Of a stretch of DNA of 64,000 nucleotides, positions 1-8,845 are shown piece by piece; the first letter of the stretch is position 1, and each line of letters opens with the position of its first letter. The notes under the pieces were generated by a model. It saw only the letters and a list, made by a program, of their open reading frames with translations. It was not told where the DNA came from and did not search any database. Source of the DNA: Novacetimonas pomaceti (GTDB lineage: Bacteria > Pseudomonadota > Alphaproteobacteria > Acetobacterales > Acetobacteraceae); assembly GCF_003207955.1 (NCBI RefSeq), contig NZ_NOXG01000002.1, forward strand, positions 62,001-126,000, in the 5' to 3' direction. Position numbers and translations under genes: made by a program.

Positions 1-1
1 C

Positions 2-466
2 TGTTTCGGCCTGCACATGGACATGGCGAACGGGCAGGCGAAGGTCGATACCATCGGGCTGCAGACCTCCGTCCTCAGCATGACCGGAAGCGGCACCGTG
101 GGGCTGGCGTCCTATGCGCTGGATCTGCATCTGCTGCCGCAGGTGCTGGTTGGCGGGACCGGGGCGTCGATCCCGGTACAGGTGGGCGGCAGCCTGTCGG
201 CGCCGCGTCCGCGCATGGATGCGAAAGCGGACGGGCGGTACGCCATTGGCCTGCTGCTGGGTGGCTCATCCGGCAGCAGCACCGTGGTCGATCCCTGTCC
301 CGCGACGCTGAAGGCCGCGCGTGAAGGACAGGCCGGGCCCGAACCCACCGGGGCCATGCCGAAGGTTTCCACCGACGCGGGCGCCCTGGCGCGTGACAAT
401 CCCAAGGCCGCGGCGAAGATCGGCAAGGCAAAGGACGTGCTCAAGGGACTGGGGCTGATACATTGA
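2..466 (+). CDS. AsmA-like family protein, C-terminal fragment
   Basis: The reading frame is already open at the left window edge, so only the last 154 codons are visible; an internal ATG at 17 is not a credible start. The visible part has the alternating hydrophobic pattern, and the short stretches LSMTGSGTVGLASYALDLHL and PVQVGGSLSAPRPRMDAKAD, that are typical of the C-terminal AsmA domain. AsmA-like proteins are large inner-membrane-anchored periplasmic proteins linked to envelope lipid transport. The stop codon overlaps the TTG start of the next gene (TTGA), so the two are probably co-transcribed. The family call rests on the C-terminus only. Confidence 0.6.
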   Translation, partial: CFGLHMDMANGQAKVDTIGLQTSVLSMTGSGTVGLASYALDLHLLPQVLVGGTGASIPVQVGGSLSAPRPRMDAKADGRYAIGLLLGGSSGSSTVVDPCPATLKAAREGQAGPEPTGAMPKVSTDAGALARDNPKAAAKIGKAKDVLKGLGLIH

Positions 467-1227
467 CGCACGATACGGATGCGGAACCTGCCACGCCCGC
501 CGCAAAGGACGCGCGGCGGCGGTTCTGGGACACGGTTGATGTCGTGGAACAGGATGACGGTTACGTGGTGCATCTGGACGGCCGTCCGGTGCGCCTGCCG
601 GGCAAGGCGCTGCTGTGGGTGAAAATCCACGCGCTGGCGCAGGCGCTGGCGCGGGAATGGGCGGCGGCGGGGCAGGACGCGAAAGGCGGCACGTTCACGC
701 CGGCGGACCTGCCGCTGACCCGGATCGCGGGGACGATGATCGAACGCATCGCCCCGGATCGCGAGGCCACGGTCGATGCCCTGTTGCGATATGCCGATGG
801 GGAACTGCTGTGTTACCGCGCGACCCATCCCGCGACCCTGTGCGAACGTCAGGCGGCCCAGTGGGCGCCATGGGTGGACTGGCTGCGCGAACGTCACGGC
901 ATCACGTTGCGCACGACGCAGGGGATCATGCCCATCAGCCAGAGCCCGCAGGCGATGGAAGGGCTGGCGGCGATGCTGCGCGGGTATGACGACGCGACAC
1001 TCGCCGCGCTGGGCGTCATTGTGCCCGCGATGAAAAGCATCGTGCTGGGGATTGCGGTTGTCACGGGGGCGATCGATGCCCGCAAGGCAGCGCAGGTCGC
1101 GACGCTGGATGAACGCACGCAGATGGAAATATGGGGGCGCGACGCGCAGCAGGAGGCCATGCTGGCGCTGCTGGAGCGCGAGGTGGTCGAAGGCTGGACC
1201 TTCCTCGACCTTGCCCGCAAGGGATAG
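463..1227 (+). CDS. ATP12 family chaperone protein
   Basis: A 254-residue protein of the ATP12 family, whose mitochondrial members chaperone the F1-ATPase alpha subunit. Family features seen are the N-terminal RRFWDTVDVV block, the LDGRPVRLPGK motif, the ADLPLTRIAGTMIERI segment, and the C-terminal EIWGRDAQQEAMLALLEREV. Such genes are common in Alphaproteobacteria. The start is a TTG that overlaps the stop of the AsmA-like gene by 4 bp, implying translational coupling. The length fits the family. It is followed by a dispersed palindromic repeat and then by the convergent ispDF gene. Confidence 0.85.
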   Translation: MTHDTDAEPATPAAKDARRRFWDTVDVVEQDDGYVVHLDGRPVRLPGKALLWVKIHALAQALAREWAAAGQDAKGGTFTPADLPLTRIAGTMIERIAPDREATVDALLRYADGELLCYRATHPATLCERQAAQWAPWVDWLRERHGITLRTTQGIMPISQSPQAMEGLAAMLRGYDDATLAALGVIVPAMKSIVLGIAVVTGAIDARKAAQVATLDERTQMEIWGRDAQQEAMLALLEREVVEGWTFLDLARKG

Positions 1228-1236
1228 GCGCGCTGC

Positions 1237-1360
1237 CTGAAAGCAGCCTGTTGATGAAAAGTAAAAGTTTTTGGGTGCCGCCTTTTTTTAAAAAGGCGGC
1301 GTCTTTCGAAGCTTTTTGAAAAAGCTTCGCCAAAAACTTTTATGATTTCAGACTGTTATT
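1237..1360. repeat. Dispersed three-arm palindromic element, copy A
   Basis: Outer arms at 1262-1274 and 1330-1342 are perfectly complementary (13 bp). They enclose two hairpins: one with GCCGCC/GGCGGC ends and an A/T-rich core, one built on CGAAGC/GCTTCG. Related copies lie at 18773-18891, 45408-45524 and 55555-55674. Relative to those, this copy is in the opposite orientation, judged by the order of the two inner hairpins. It sits between the convergent ATP12 and ispDF genes, so it may also act as a transcription stop. Edges are set from flanks shared with the other copies and are approximate. Confidence 0.85.
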
Positions 1361-1375
1361 GGGGTGCTGCGGGAT

Positions 1376-1407
1376 GTCTCTGTCCGTAAACGGTTACGGA
1401 CAGAGAC
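1376..1407 (-). terminator. Strong hairpin downstream of ispDF
   Basis: A perfect 14-bp stem (1376-1389 with 1394-1407) around a 4-base loop ACGG starts 7 bp past the ispDF stop codon. No long U-run follows on the minus strand, so it may be a weak intrinsic terminator or a 3'-end stabilising hairpin. Confidence 0.6.
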
Positions 1408-1413
1408 CGGTTT

Positions 1414-2604
1414 TCAGGGGACGAGGACGCTGACGGCCGCCGTGCAGGCGATGCCTTCCTCGCGACCGGTAAAGCCAAGCCGTTCGGACGTCGTCGCCTT
1501 GACCGAAATACGATCCACCCCGACCTGCAGCAGTTCGGCAAGGCGTTCGCGCATCGCCTGCGCGTGGGGGCCGATCTTGGGCCGTTCGCAGATAAGGGTC
1601 AGGTCGGCATTGATGAGCATCCCGCCGCGCGCGCGGATGCGTTCGCCCGCATGGACCAGGAACCGCGCGCTGTCGGCGTCCTTCCATTCGTTCTGGCTGG
1701 GGGGGAAATGGCGGCCGATGTCTCCTTCGGCCAGCGCGCCGTAAATCGCGTCGCACAGGGCATGGATGCCGACATCGGCGTCCGAATGCCCCGCAAGCCC
1801 GCGCGTATGCGGCACGGTGATGCCGCACAGGATCAGCGGGCGGTTTTCGGCAAAGGCATGCACGTCATACCCCAGCCCCATGCGCGGCAGCAGGGTCGGG
1901 CCGATCAGGCGTTCCAGTCGCACCAGATCCTCCTTGTAGGTCAGTTTGATGTTGTCTTCGGATCCCGCGACGATCGCCACGTGATGGCCCGCGGTTTCCA
2001 GAAGCGCCGCGTCATCGGTCGCATCGGACGCCGCCGCCCCGCGATGCAGGTCGCGCAGCAGTTCGAAACGGAAACCCTGCGGCGTCTGGGCGCGGTAAAG
2101 GTCGGTCCGGGGCACCGTATCGGTGATGATGCCGTCATGGGCGCGCTTGATGGTGTCGGCCACGGGCACGCCCGGAATGACGCCCGCGTGCGCGCCCAGC
2201 GCATCGATCACCGCGCGCGTCACGTCGGCGGGGACATAGGGGCGCGCGCCGTCATGGATCAGCACCAGGTCCGGCCGCTGGTCCGCCGGCAGCCGGTCGA
2301 GTGCCTCCAGCCCGGCGCTGACGCTGGTCTGTCGCGTCGCCCCCCCCGGCACGGCGGCCAGCACGGCGCAGCCGTCCGGCGCAAGGCCCGACAGCGCATC
2401 GTCAAGCGCGGCGCGGTCGCCCACCGGCTGGAGGATCTGGACATGCGGAACGAGGGCATCCGCGGCATGGCGGATGACGGGCCTGCCGCCGAGCGTCAGA
2501 TACTGCTTGGCGACAGGGGACGCGGACTGGGCGCTGAAACGGCGGCCCTGGCCTGCGGCAAGGAGGATGGCTGCAACACGCATGGTCGGCAGGAATGCGG
2601 CCAT
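1414..2604 (-). CDS. ispDF: Bifunctional MEP cytidylyltransferase / MECDP synthase (IspDF)
   Basis: A fused enzyme of the non-mevalonate isoprenoid pathway. The N-terminal half (about residues 8-230) is IspD, making CDP-methylerythritol, with the nucleotide-binding LLAAGQGRRF loop and VLIHDGARPYV. The C-terminal half (about 238-396) is IspF, the cyclodiphosphate synthase, with GLGYDVHAF, the metal-binding D-V-H, and GLAGHSDADVGIHALCDA. The fusion is usual in Alphaproteobacteria. An alternative ATG at 2583 (start MRVAAILLAAG) is just as plausible as the listed one, since neither has a convincing ribosome-binding site. The gene is divergent from dusB across about 225 bp. Confidence 0.93.
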   Translation of the reverse strand: MAAFLPTMRVAAILLAAGQGRRFSAQSASPVAKQYLTLGGRPVIRHAADALVPHVQILQPVGDRAALDDALSGLAPDGCAVLAAVPGGATRQTSVSAGLEALDRLPADQRPDLVLIHDGARPYVPADVTRAVIDALGAHAGVIPGVPVADTIKRAHDGIITDTVPRTDLYRAQTPQGFRFELLRDLHRGAAASDATDDAALLETAGHHVAIVAGSEDNIKLTYKEDLVRLERLIGPTLLPRMGLGYDVHAFAENRPLILCGITVPHTRGLAGHSDADVGIHALCDAIYGALAEGDIGRHFPPSQNEWKDADSARFLVHAGERIRARGGMLINADLTLICERPKIGPHAQAMRERLAELLQVGVDRISVKATTSERLGFTGREEGIACTAAVSVLVP

Positions 2605-2830
2605 GTCGGCCCCACGTCAAGCATCCACGCGTCATGGCCGCCAATTTCGTTCCCGATACGCATTATCATCAATTGCGTGATGGAAACGGAAAAGGTATTC
2701 TGCCTAAATCATAAGCATTGTGATACAGGAACGGCGGGACCACCCCGACCGGTGACGGCTGGCGTGGCCCCTGCCGAAATGGTAGGGCACGGCCCGGGAA
2801 AGCGGATTTTCGGGAAAGCGGGTTTTTTTG

Positions 2831-3895
2831 ATGTCATCTGAACTGTTGCCTCCAATCGATCTGGGACGCGGGATCAGGCTGGACGTGCCGGTCATCCTCG
2901 CACCCATGTCCGGCGTGACCGACCTGCCGTTCCGCCGTCTGGCGCGGCGTCTGGGCGCGGGGCTGGTGGTGTCGGAAATGATCGCGTCATGGGCGATGGT
3001 GCGTGAAAACAGCAATACCCTGCGCATGGCGGAGGTCGCGGGCGACGGCCTGAACGCGGTGCAGCTTGCCGGATGCGATCCCGACGCCATGGCGCAGGCC
3101 GCGCGGATCGCCGTCGATCGCGGGGCCAACCTGATCGACATCAATTTCGGCTGCCCGGTCAAGAAGGTGGCGGTGGGACAGCAGGCGGGGTCCGCCCTGA
3201 TGCGGGACGAGGCCCTTGCCGCGCGGCTGCTGGCCACCGTGGTCCGCGCGGTCGACGTTCCGGTGACGCTCAAGATGCGCATGGGCTGGGACCACAACAG
3301 CCTCAATGCCCCGACGCTGGCGCGCATCGCGCAGGAGGCGGGCATCCGCATGGTGACCGTCCATGGCCGCACCCGCCAGCAGTTCTATAACGGCACGGCG
3401 GACTGGCGTTTCGTGCGCACGGTGAAGGAGGCGATCGACCTGCCGGTGATCGTCAATGGCGACATCCTGACGGTGGGCGACGCGCGTGAGGCGCTGGCGC
3501 AGTCGGGCGCGGACGGCGTGATGATCGGGCGCGGCTGCTACGGCCGCCCATGGTTCCCCGCGCAGGTGGGCGCGGCGCTGACGCAGGGCGTGATGGTGGC
3601 GGAACCTGACCTGCCGACCGAAAAATCGATCGTCCTTGAACACTATAACATGATGATCGAACATTTCGGCGCGCATCCGGGCCTGCGCCTCGCGCGCAAG
3701 CATGTGTCATGGTATTCCGCCGGCCTGCCGGATTCGGCGGGTTTCCGCGCGGCGATCAACCGCGTCGATACGGTGGAAACCGCGCTGGGCATGATCGGGG
3801 AATTCTATGACCGCCAGATCGCGGCCGGCCATGTGCGCGGGCCGCGGCCATCGACCACGGGTGCCGACACCGGGCCGAGCGCGCGCGCGGCATGA
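2831..3895 (+). CDS. dusB: tRNA-dihydrouridine synthase DusB (NifR3)
   Basis: An FMN-dependent enzyme that reduces uridine to dihydrouridine in tRNA. It shows the N-terminal FMN-binding VILAPMSGVTDLPFRRL, the catalytic cysteine in DINFGCPVKKVA, the ITVHGR-type motif seen here as VTVHGRTRQQFY, and GADGVMIGRGCYGRPW. The ATG at 2831 is preferred over an in-frame TTG one codon earlier. This is the nifR3 position: in many Alphaproteobacteria dusB is the first gene of the ntrBC operon, and here it overlaps ntrB by 4 bp (ATGA). About 354 residues, normal for the family. Confidence 0.94.
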   Translation: MSSELLPPIDLGRGIRLDVPVILAPMSGVTDLPFRRLARRLGAGLVVSEMIASWAMVRENSNTLRMAEVAGDGLNAVQLAGCDPDAMAQAARIAVDRGANLIDINFGCPVKKVAVGQQAGSALMRDEALAARLLATVVRAVDVPVTLKMRMGWDHNSLNAPTLARIAQEAGIRMVTVHGRTRQQFYNGTADWRFVRTVKEAIDLPVIVNGDILTVGDAREALAQSGADGVMIGRGCYGRPWFPAQVGAALTQGVMVAEPDLPTEKSIVLEHYNMMIEHFGAHPGLRLARKHVSWYSAGLPDSAGFRAAINRVDTVETALGMIGEFYDRQIAAGHVRGPRPSTTGADTGPSARAA

Positions 3896-5034
3896 GGGAA
3901 CTGCCGTCAGGAACAGGCGGCCATGCTGCGTGCTCACCCGAGACCGTGACGGGCAACGGGCGTCTCCTCCTCGATGCGCTGCCGCTGCCTGTCGTGCTGG
4001 TGGGCGAAGGAATGGCGATCCGTTACGTCAACGCGGCGGCCGAACCGTTCTTCGGCATGTCGCGCGCCCACCTTGTGCAGATGCGCCTGACCGACATCAT
4101 GCCGGCGGACCATCCCGTCTTCCTGCTGGTGGCGCAGGTGCGCGACCATGGGCAGACCGTGGTGGAACACGAGGTCACGCTGGAGGGGCCCCGCCTGCAT
4201 CGCGAGGGCGTCACCGTGCAGGGCGCGCCCCTGATGGAGGAGCCAGGTTCCGTCGTGCTGACGTTCCATGATTCGTCCGCCGCACGGGTTCTGGACCGGC
4301 AGCTGACGTTCCGTTCCGCCGCGCGCAGCGTCGCGGGGATGGCCGCCATCCTGGCGCATGAGGTCAAGAACCCGCTTTCGGGCATCCGTGGCGCGGCACA
4401 GCTTCTGGAAAGTTCCGTGGGGGAGGCCGACCGCGAGCTTGCCGTCCTGATCCAGGACGAGGTGAACCGCATCCGCGACCTTGTGGACCGGATGGACATG
4501 TTCAGCGACAAGCCGATCGAGCGGCGACCCGTCAATATCCATCGCGTCCTTGAACACGTCCGCCGCCTGGCGCAGCAGGGTTTCGCTGCCGACATCCGCT
4601 TCGAGGAGGTCTATGATCCCTCGCTCCCGCCTGTCTGGGGCAACCGCGACCAGCTGGTGCAGGTGCTGCTCAACCTCGTCAAGAACGCGGCGGAGGCCCT
4701 GCATGGTCCCGACGCGACCCCCGATGCGCAGATCACCCTGACGACCAGCTACCGTCCCGGCATATGGGTTTCCACCGTGGGGGGCAGGCGGCGCGTGCAG
4801 CTGCCGCTGCTTGTCTCGGTGCGGGACAACGGGCCGGGCATTCCCGAAAACATCCGTCCGCACCTGTTCGAACCCTTCCTGACGACCAAGGCCAGTGGCA
4901 GCGGGCTTGGGCTGGCGCTGGCCGGAAAGATCGTGGGCGACCACGGGGGCGTCATAGAGATCGAAAGCCGTCCCCGACATACCGAGGTGCTGCTGCACCT
5001 GCCGGTGGTGTCCGAAGACCGCGACATGCCATAG
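3892..5034 (+). CDS. ntrB: Nitrogen regulation sensor kinase NtrB
   Basis: A cytosolic two-component histidine kinase that phosphorylates NtrC under nitrogen limitation and is normally controlled by PII proteins. A PAS domain occupies about residues 25-135. The H-box LAHEVKNPLSGIRGAAQ carries the phosphorylated His at about residue 156. The ATPase domain shows N-box LLNLVKNAAEAL, G1 VRDNGPGIP and G2 ASGSGLGLALA. No transmembrane segment is seen, as expected for NtrB. It overlaps dusB by 4 bp and is followed by ntrC after 85 bp, so it is part of the classic operon. Confidence 0.95.
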   Translation: MRELPSGTGGHAACSPETVTGNGRLLLDALPLPVVLVGEGMAIRYVNAAAEPFFGMSRAHLVQMRLTDIMPADHPVFLLVAQVRDHGQTVVEHEVTLEGPRLHREGVTVQGAPLMEEPGSVVLTFHDSSAARVLDRQLTFRSAARSVAGMAAILAHEVKNPLSGIRGAAQLLESSVGEADRELAVLIQDEVNRIRDLVDRMDMFSDKPIERRPVNIHRVLEHVRRLAQQGFAADIRFEEVYDPSLPPVWGNRDQLVQVLLNLVKNAAEALHGPDATPDAQITLTTSYRPGIWVSTVGGRRRVQLPLLVSVRDNGPGIPENIRPHLFEPFLTTKASGSGLGLALAGKIVGDHGGVIEIESRPRHTEVLLHLPVVSEDRDMP

Positions 5035-5119
5035 GGCGCCGTCGCATCCCGATACAGGCCGTTTCCATCCATTCCCGGGAACATGGGCCTTCAGCAAGCA
5101 GAAAGATTGTAAAGCCGTC

Positions 5120-6571
5120 ATGTCGCTGCCGACTATCCTTGTTGCCGATGACGACCGTTCCATCCGCACCGTGCTCAGCCAGGCGCTGGGGCGTGCCGGA
5201 TATCAGGTCCGCGCCACCGCGCATGCCTCCACCCTGTGGCAGTGGGTGGAGGAAGGGGAGGGTGATCTGGTCATTACCGACGTCGTGATGCCCGATCAGA
5301 ACGGGCTGGACCTGATCCCGCGCATCCGCCGGGTGCGGCCCGACCTGCGCGTCGTGGTGATGAGCGCGCAGTCCACGCTGACGACGGCGGTGCAGGCGAC
5401 GCAGCGCGGGGCATTCGAATACCTGCCCAAGCCCTTTGACCTCAAGGAGGTGCTGGCGGTGGTGGCGCGCGCGCTGGCGACGCCCGCGACTGTCCTGCCC
5501 GCCCCGGCCCCGGCCCAGCCGGAAGAGCAGATGCCGCTGATCGGCCGTTCGGTGGTGATGCAGGACATCTATCGCATCATCGCGCGGCTGACGACATCGG
5601 ACCTGACGGTGATGATCTCGGGCGAAAGCGGCACGGGAAAGGAACTGGTGGCCCGGGCGCTGCATGAATACGGCCGCCGCAGGTCTGGCCCGTTCGTCGC
5701 GATCAACATGGCCGCCGTGCCGCGCGACCTGATCGAAAGCGAACTGTTCGGGCATGAACGCGGCGCGTTCGCCGGCGCGACCAGCCGTGTCGCCGGGCGC
5801 TTTGAACAGGCGGCGGGCGGCACGCTGTTCCTTGACGAAATCGGCGACATGCCGCCAGAGGCGCAGACGCGCCTCCTGCGTGTGCTGCAGGATGGGGAGT
5901 TCACGACGGTGGGCGGCGTCCATCCGGTGCGCGCGGACGTGCGCATCATCGCCGCCACCCACCGCGACCTGCGCCAGGCGATCAGGGCGGGCACCTTCCG
6001 CGAGGACCTGTATTACCGTCTCAACGTCGTGCCGATGCGCCTGCCGCCGCTGCGCGAACGGACGGAGGACATTCCCCTGCTGGCGCGGCATTTCCTCAAT
6101 GCCTGTCAGGAGGACGGCGCGCCTGCCAAGATGCTGGACGAGGCGGCGATCGCGCCGCTGCAGGCCTATCGCTGGCCCGGCAACGTGCGTGAGCTTGAAA
6201 ACCTGATGCGCAGGCTCAGCGCCCTTTACCCGCAGGAGACGCTGGGCGCGGACCTGATCGAGCATGAGTTGGCGGAGGCACAGGCCATGTCCACCCCGGT
6301 GGCGGAGGCCGCGGCCCGCGAGACCGAGACGCTGTCGGACGCGGTGGCGCGCCATCTCCGCCATTTTCTTGAAACGGGACAGGACGGCATGCCGCTCAAT
6401 GACATCTATGACAGGGTGATCGCGGAGGTCGAACGCCCCCTCATCAGCATGACCCTGTCGGCCACGCGGGGAAACCAGATCCGGGCGGCGGCGATGCTGG
6501 GCCTGAACCGCAACACGCTGCGCAAGAAGATACGCGATCTGGATATCCCCGTCGTGCGCGGTGGTGGCTGA
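5120..6571 (+). CDS. ntrC: Nitrogen response regulator NtrC
   Basis: A 483-residue NtrC-family regulator. The receiver domain (about 5-120) has the acidic pair DDD and phospho-acceptor Asp54 in ITDVVMPD. The AAA+ domain (about 145-375) has Walker A GESGTGKE and Walker B GGTLFLDEIGD. The C-terminal Fis-type helix-turn-helix reads AAAMLGLNRNTLRKKIRDL. The sigma54-contact loop, normally GAFTGA, reads GAFAGA (bases 5762-5779, Ala at residue 218). The fold and operon position make the identity safe, but the substitution raises doubt about classical sigma54 activation. Phosphorylated by NtrB; ntrY starts 3 bp after the stop. Confidence 0.95.
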   Translation: MSLPTILVADDDRSIRTVLSQALGRAGYQVRATAHASTLWQWVEEGEGDLVITDVVMPDQNGLDLIPRIRRVRPDLRVVVMSAQSTLTTAVQATQRGAFEYLPKPFDLKEVLAVVARALATPATVLPAPAPAQPEEQMPLIGRSVVMQDIYRIIARLTTSDLTVMISGESGTGKELVARALHEYGRRRSGPFVAINMAAVPRDLIESELFGHERGAFAGATSRVAGRFEQAAGGTLFLDEIGDMPPEAQTRLLRVLQDGEFTTVGGVHPVRADVRIIAATHRDLRQAIRAGTFREDLYYRLNVVPMRLPPLRERTEDIPLLARHFLNACQEDGAPAKMLDEAAIAPLQAYRWPGNVRELENLMRRLSALYPQETLGADLIEHELAEAQAMSTPVAEAAARETETLSDAVARHLRHFLETGQDGMPLNDIYDRVIAEVERPLISMTLSATRGNQIRAAAMLGLNRNTLRKKIRDLDIPVVRGGG

Positions 6572-6574
6572 GCC

Positions 6575-8845
6575 ATGACGGAACGTCGCGGCGATCTGGA
6601 TGGCGCGCACGGGCTGGTGCGACGGGGGCTGGACCTGCTGGTGCAGCGCAATGTCTCCCTCCTGCTGGTGCTGCTGGCGCTCTGCCTCGGGGTGGCGACA
6701 TTCGTCGTGCTGTCGGGGGGCATGTCGCTGGCACGCCACCCGCAGATCGAGGCCCTGATCTTCATCCTCAATTTCCTCGTCCTGCTGCTGCTGGCCACCG
6801 CGCTGACGGAACAGGTGGGGCGCATGCTGGCCGAACGGCGCAGCGGGCTGGCCGGGGCGCGGCTGCATGTGCGGCTGATGACGCTGTTCGGGATCGTGGC
6901 GGTCGCGCCCACCATCGTCGTGGGCGTGTTCGCGGCCGTCTTTTTCCATTACGGCATCCAGATCTGGTTCAGCGACCGCGTCAACACCGCCCTTAACGAG
7001 GCGCTGGAGGCGTCGCGCGGCTATCTTCAGGAACATAACGCCAATATCCGCACCGAGGCGTTTTCGCTGGCGAACTACCTCGTCAGCGCGCAGAGCGGCC
7101 TGATGGGCAACGGCACCGACCTGATGCACGACCCGGACGCGCTGGGCCAGATACTCGATTCACAGGCGACGCTGCGCGGGCTGAACATGGCGGTCATTTA
7201 TGATCCGTTCACCAACACGGTTGTCGCATCCGGCGGGCTGATGGGACATTCGGCGTACGGGCAGGACCTGCCGCCACCCGCCGCCACCCTGATGGCGCGG
7301 ACCAACGATATTGCCATCCTCGATTCCCCCGATGAAAAGACGGTGCGCGCCGTCATCTCGCTGGGCGATACGCCGCCGCTGATGCTGATGATCTCCCGCC
7401 CGGTCGATCCCGATATCCTTGGCCACATGCGCAAGACCGAAAGCGTGGTCAGCGATTACCAGCGCCTGAACCGCAACAGGGCGAAAATACAGTTCACCTT
7501 CGTGCTGATCTTCGCGCTGGTAGCGGTGCTGGTGCTGGGGGCGGCCATCCTGATCGGGCTGGTGCTGGCGACCCAGATCGTGCGCCCGCTCAGCCTGCTG
7601 ATCCTTGCCTCCGAACGGATCAGCCGGGGCGACCTTGACGCGCATGTGCCCGAAGGCGAGGGCGATGACGAGGTTTCCAGCCTGTCGCGCGCCTTCAACC
7701 GCATGACGGACCAGCTTTCGACGCAGCGCACCGAACTGATGAATGCCTCCACCCAGATCAACGAGCGCCGGCGTTTTACCGAGGCCGTGCTGTCGGGGGT
7801 GTCGGCGGGGGTGATCGGGCTGGATTCCCACCAGGTCATCGAACTGCCCAACCGCGCGGCCAGCGTCCTTCTGCATCGCGACCTCAACGACGCGGTGGGG
7901 GAACGGCTGGTGGACGTGGTGCCGGAATTCGCGCCCATGCTGGAACAGGTGGCGCGTGGCGTGAACCGCGAGCTTACGCATGAGGTGCATGTCGTGGCGG
8001 GAACGCGTTCATGCACGTTGCTGGTGCGCATCGGCGCGGAAATGCAGAGCAGCGTCACCGGCGACGTGGCCGATGGCTATGTCGTGACCTTTGACGACAT
8101 AACCGCCCTGCAGGTGGCGCAGCGCAAGGCGGCCTGGGCCGATGTCGCCCGCCGCATCGCCCATGAAATCAAGAATCCGCTGACACCCATCCAGCTTGCG
8201 GCGGAGCGGCTGAAGCGCCGGTTCCTGCGTGAAATCTCATCCGATCCCGACACATTTTCGCAATGCGTGGATACGATCGTGCGGCATGTGGGGGATATCG
8301 GGCGCATGGTGGACGAATTTTCCGCCTTTGCCCGCATGCCCCAGCCCATGATGCGCGACGAGGATTTTTCGCGTATCGTGCGCGAGGCCCTGATCCTGCA
8401 GCGCAGCGCGCATCCGGAAATCCGCTATGTCGTGAACCTGCCGGACCGGGGGCCGATGGTCGAATGCGACCGCCGGCTGATCGGGCAGGCGCTGACAAAC
8501 CTGTTGCAGAATGCGGCGGATGCCATTGCCATGCGCCCCAAAGAAGCGGATGCTGGGGGGGAAGGCAATGACGTGGCCGGTACGATCCGCATCGACCTGT
8601 CATGCGGGAATGGCGATCTGCGTCTGTCGGTGGCCGATGACGGGATCGGCCTGCCGGTCGAGGACCGCACCCGCCTGACGGAGCCTTATGTGACGCACAA
8701 GCCGAAAGGCACCGGACTGGGTCTTGCAATCGTCAAGAAGATTCTGGAAGACCATGGGGGCAGTGTCGGTCTAGAAGATTGTCCCGAAGGTAGGGGAGCT
8801 GTTTCGACGTTGATTTTGCCGATAAAGGACGACCATGGGACATGA
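6575..8845 (+). CDS. ntrY: Membrane sensor kinase NtrY
   Basis: A 756-residue histidine kinase. Hydrophobic segments lie near residues 27-50 and 60-80, with further ones near 105-130 and 305-330 flanking a periplasmic sensor region. A HAMP linker (TQIVRPLSLLILASERISRG), a PAS domain and the H-box RRIAHEIKNPLTPIQLAAER (His about 530) follow. The ATPase domain has NLLQNAADAIA and KGTGLGLAIVKK. NtrY with NtrX forms a two-component pair linked to nitrogen, redox and envelope control in Alphaproteobacteria. Its 3' end overlaps ntrX by 11 bp, so the pair is translationally coupled. Confidence 0.95.
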   Translation: MTERRGDLDGAHGLVRRGLDLLVQRNVSLLLVLLALCLGVATFVVLSGGMSLARHPQIEALIFILNFLVLLLLATALTEQVGRMLAERRSGLAGARLHVRLMTLFGIVAVAPTIVVGVFAAVFFHYGIQIWFSDRVNTALNEALEASRGYLQEHNANIRTEAFSLANYLVSAQSGLMGNGTDLMHDPDALGQILDSQATLRGLNMAVIYDPFTNTVVASGGLMGHSAYGQDLPPPAATLMARTNDIAILDSPDEKTVRAVISLGDTPPLMLMISRPVDPDILGHMRKTESVVSDYQRLNRNRAKIQFTFVLIFALVAVLVLGAAILIGLVLATQIVRPLSLLILASERISRGDLDAHVPEGEGDDEVSSLSRAFNRMTDQLSTQRTELMNASTQINERRRFTEAVLSGVSAGVIGLDSHQVIELPNRAASVLLHRDLNDAVGERLVDVVPEFAPMLEQVARGVNRELTHEVHVVAGTRSCTLLVRIGAEMQSSVTGDVADGYVVTFDDITALQVAQRKAAWADVARRIAHEIKNPLTPIQLAAERLKRRFLREISSDPDTFSQCVDTIVRHVGDIGRMVDEFSAFARMPQPMMRDEDFSRIVREALILQRSAHPEIRYVVNLPDRGPMVECDRRLIGQALTNLLQNAADAIAMRPKEADAGGEGNDVAGTIRIDLSCGNGDLRLSVADDGIGLPVEDRTRLTEPYVTHKPKGTGLGLAIVKKILEDHGGSVGLEDCPEGRGAVSTLILPIKDDHGT

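Noticed and set aside
4952..7129. A 725-codon minus-strand frame opposite ntrC and ntrY
   Set aside because: Gln/His/Arg-rich shadow of the ntr genes with no domain pattern.
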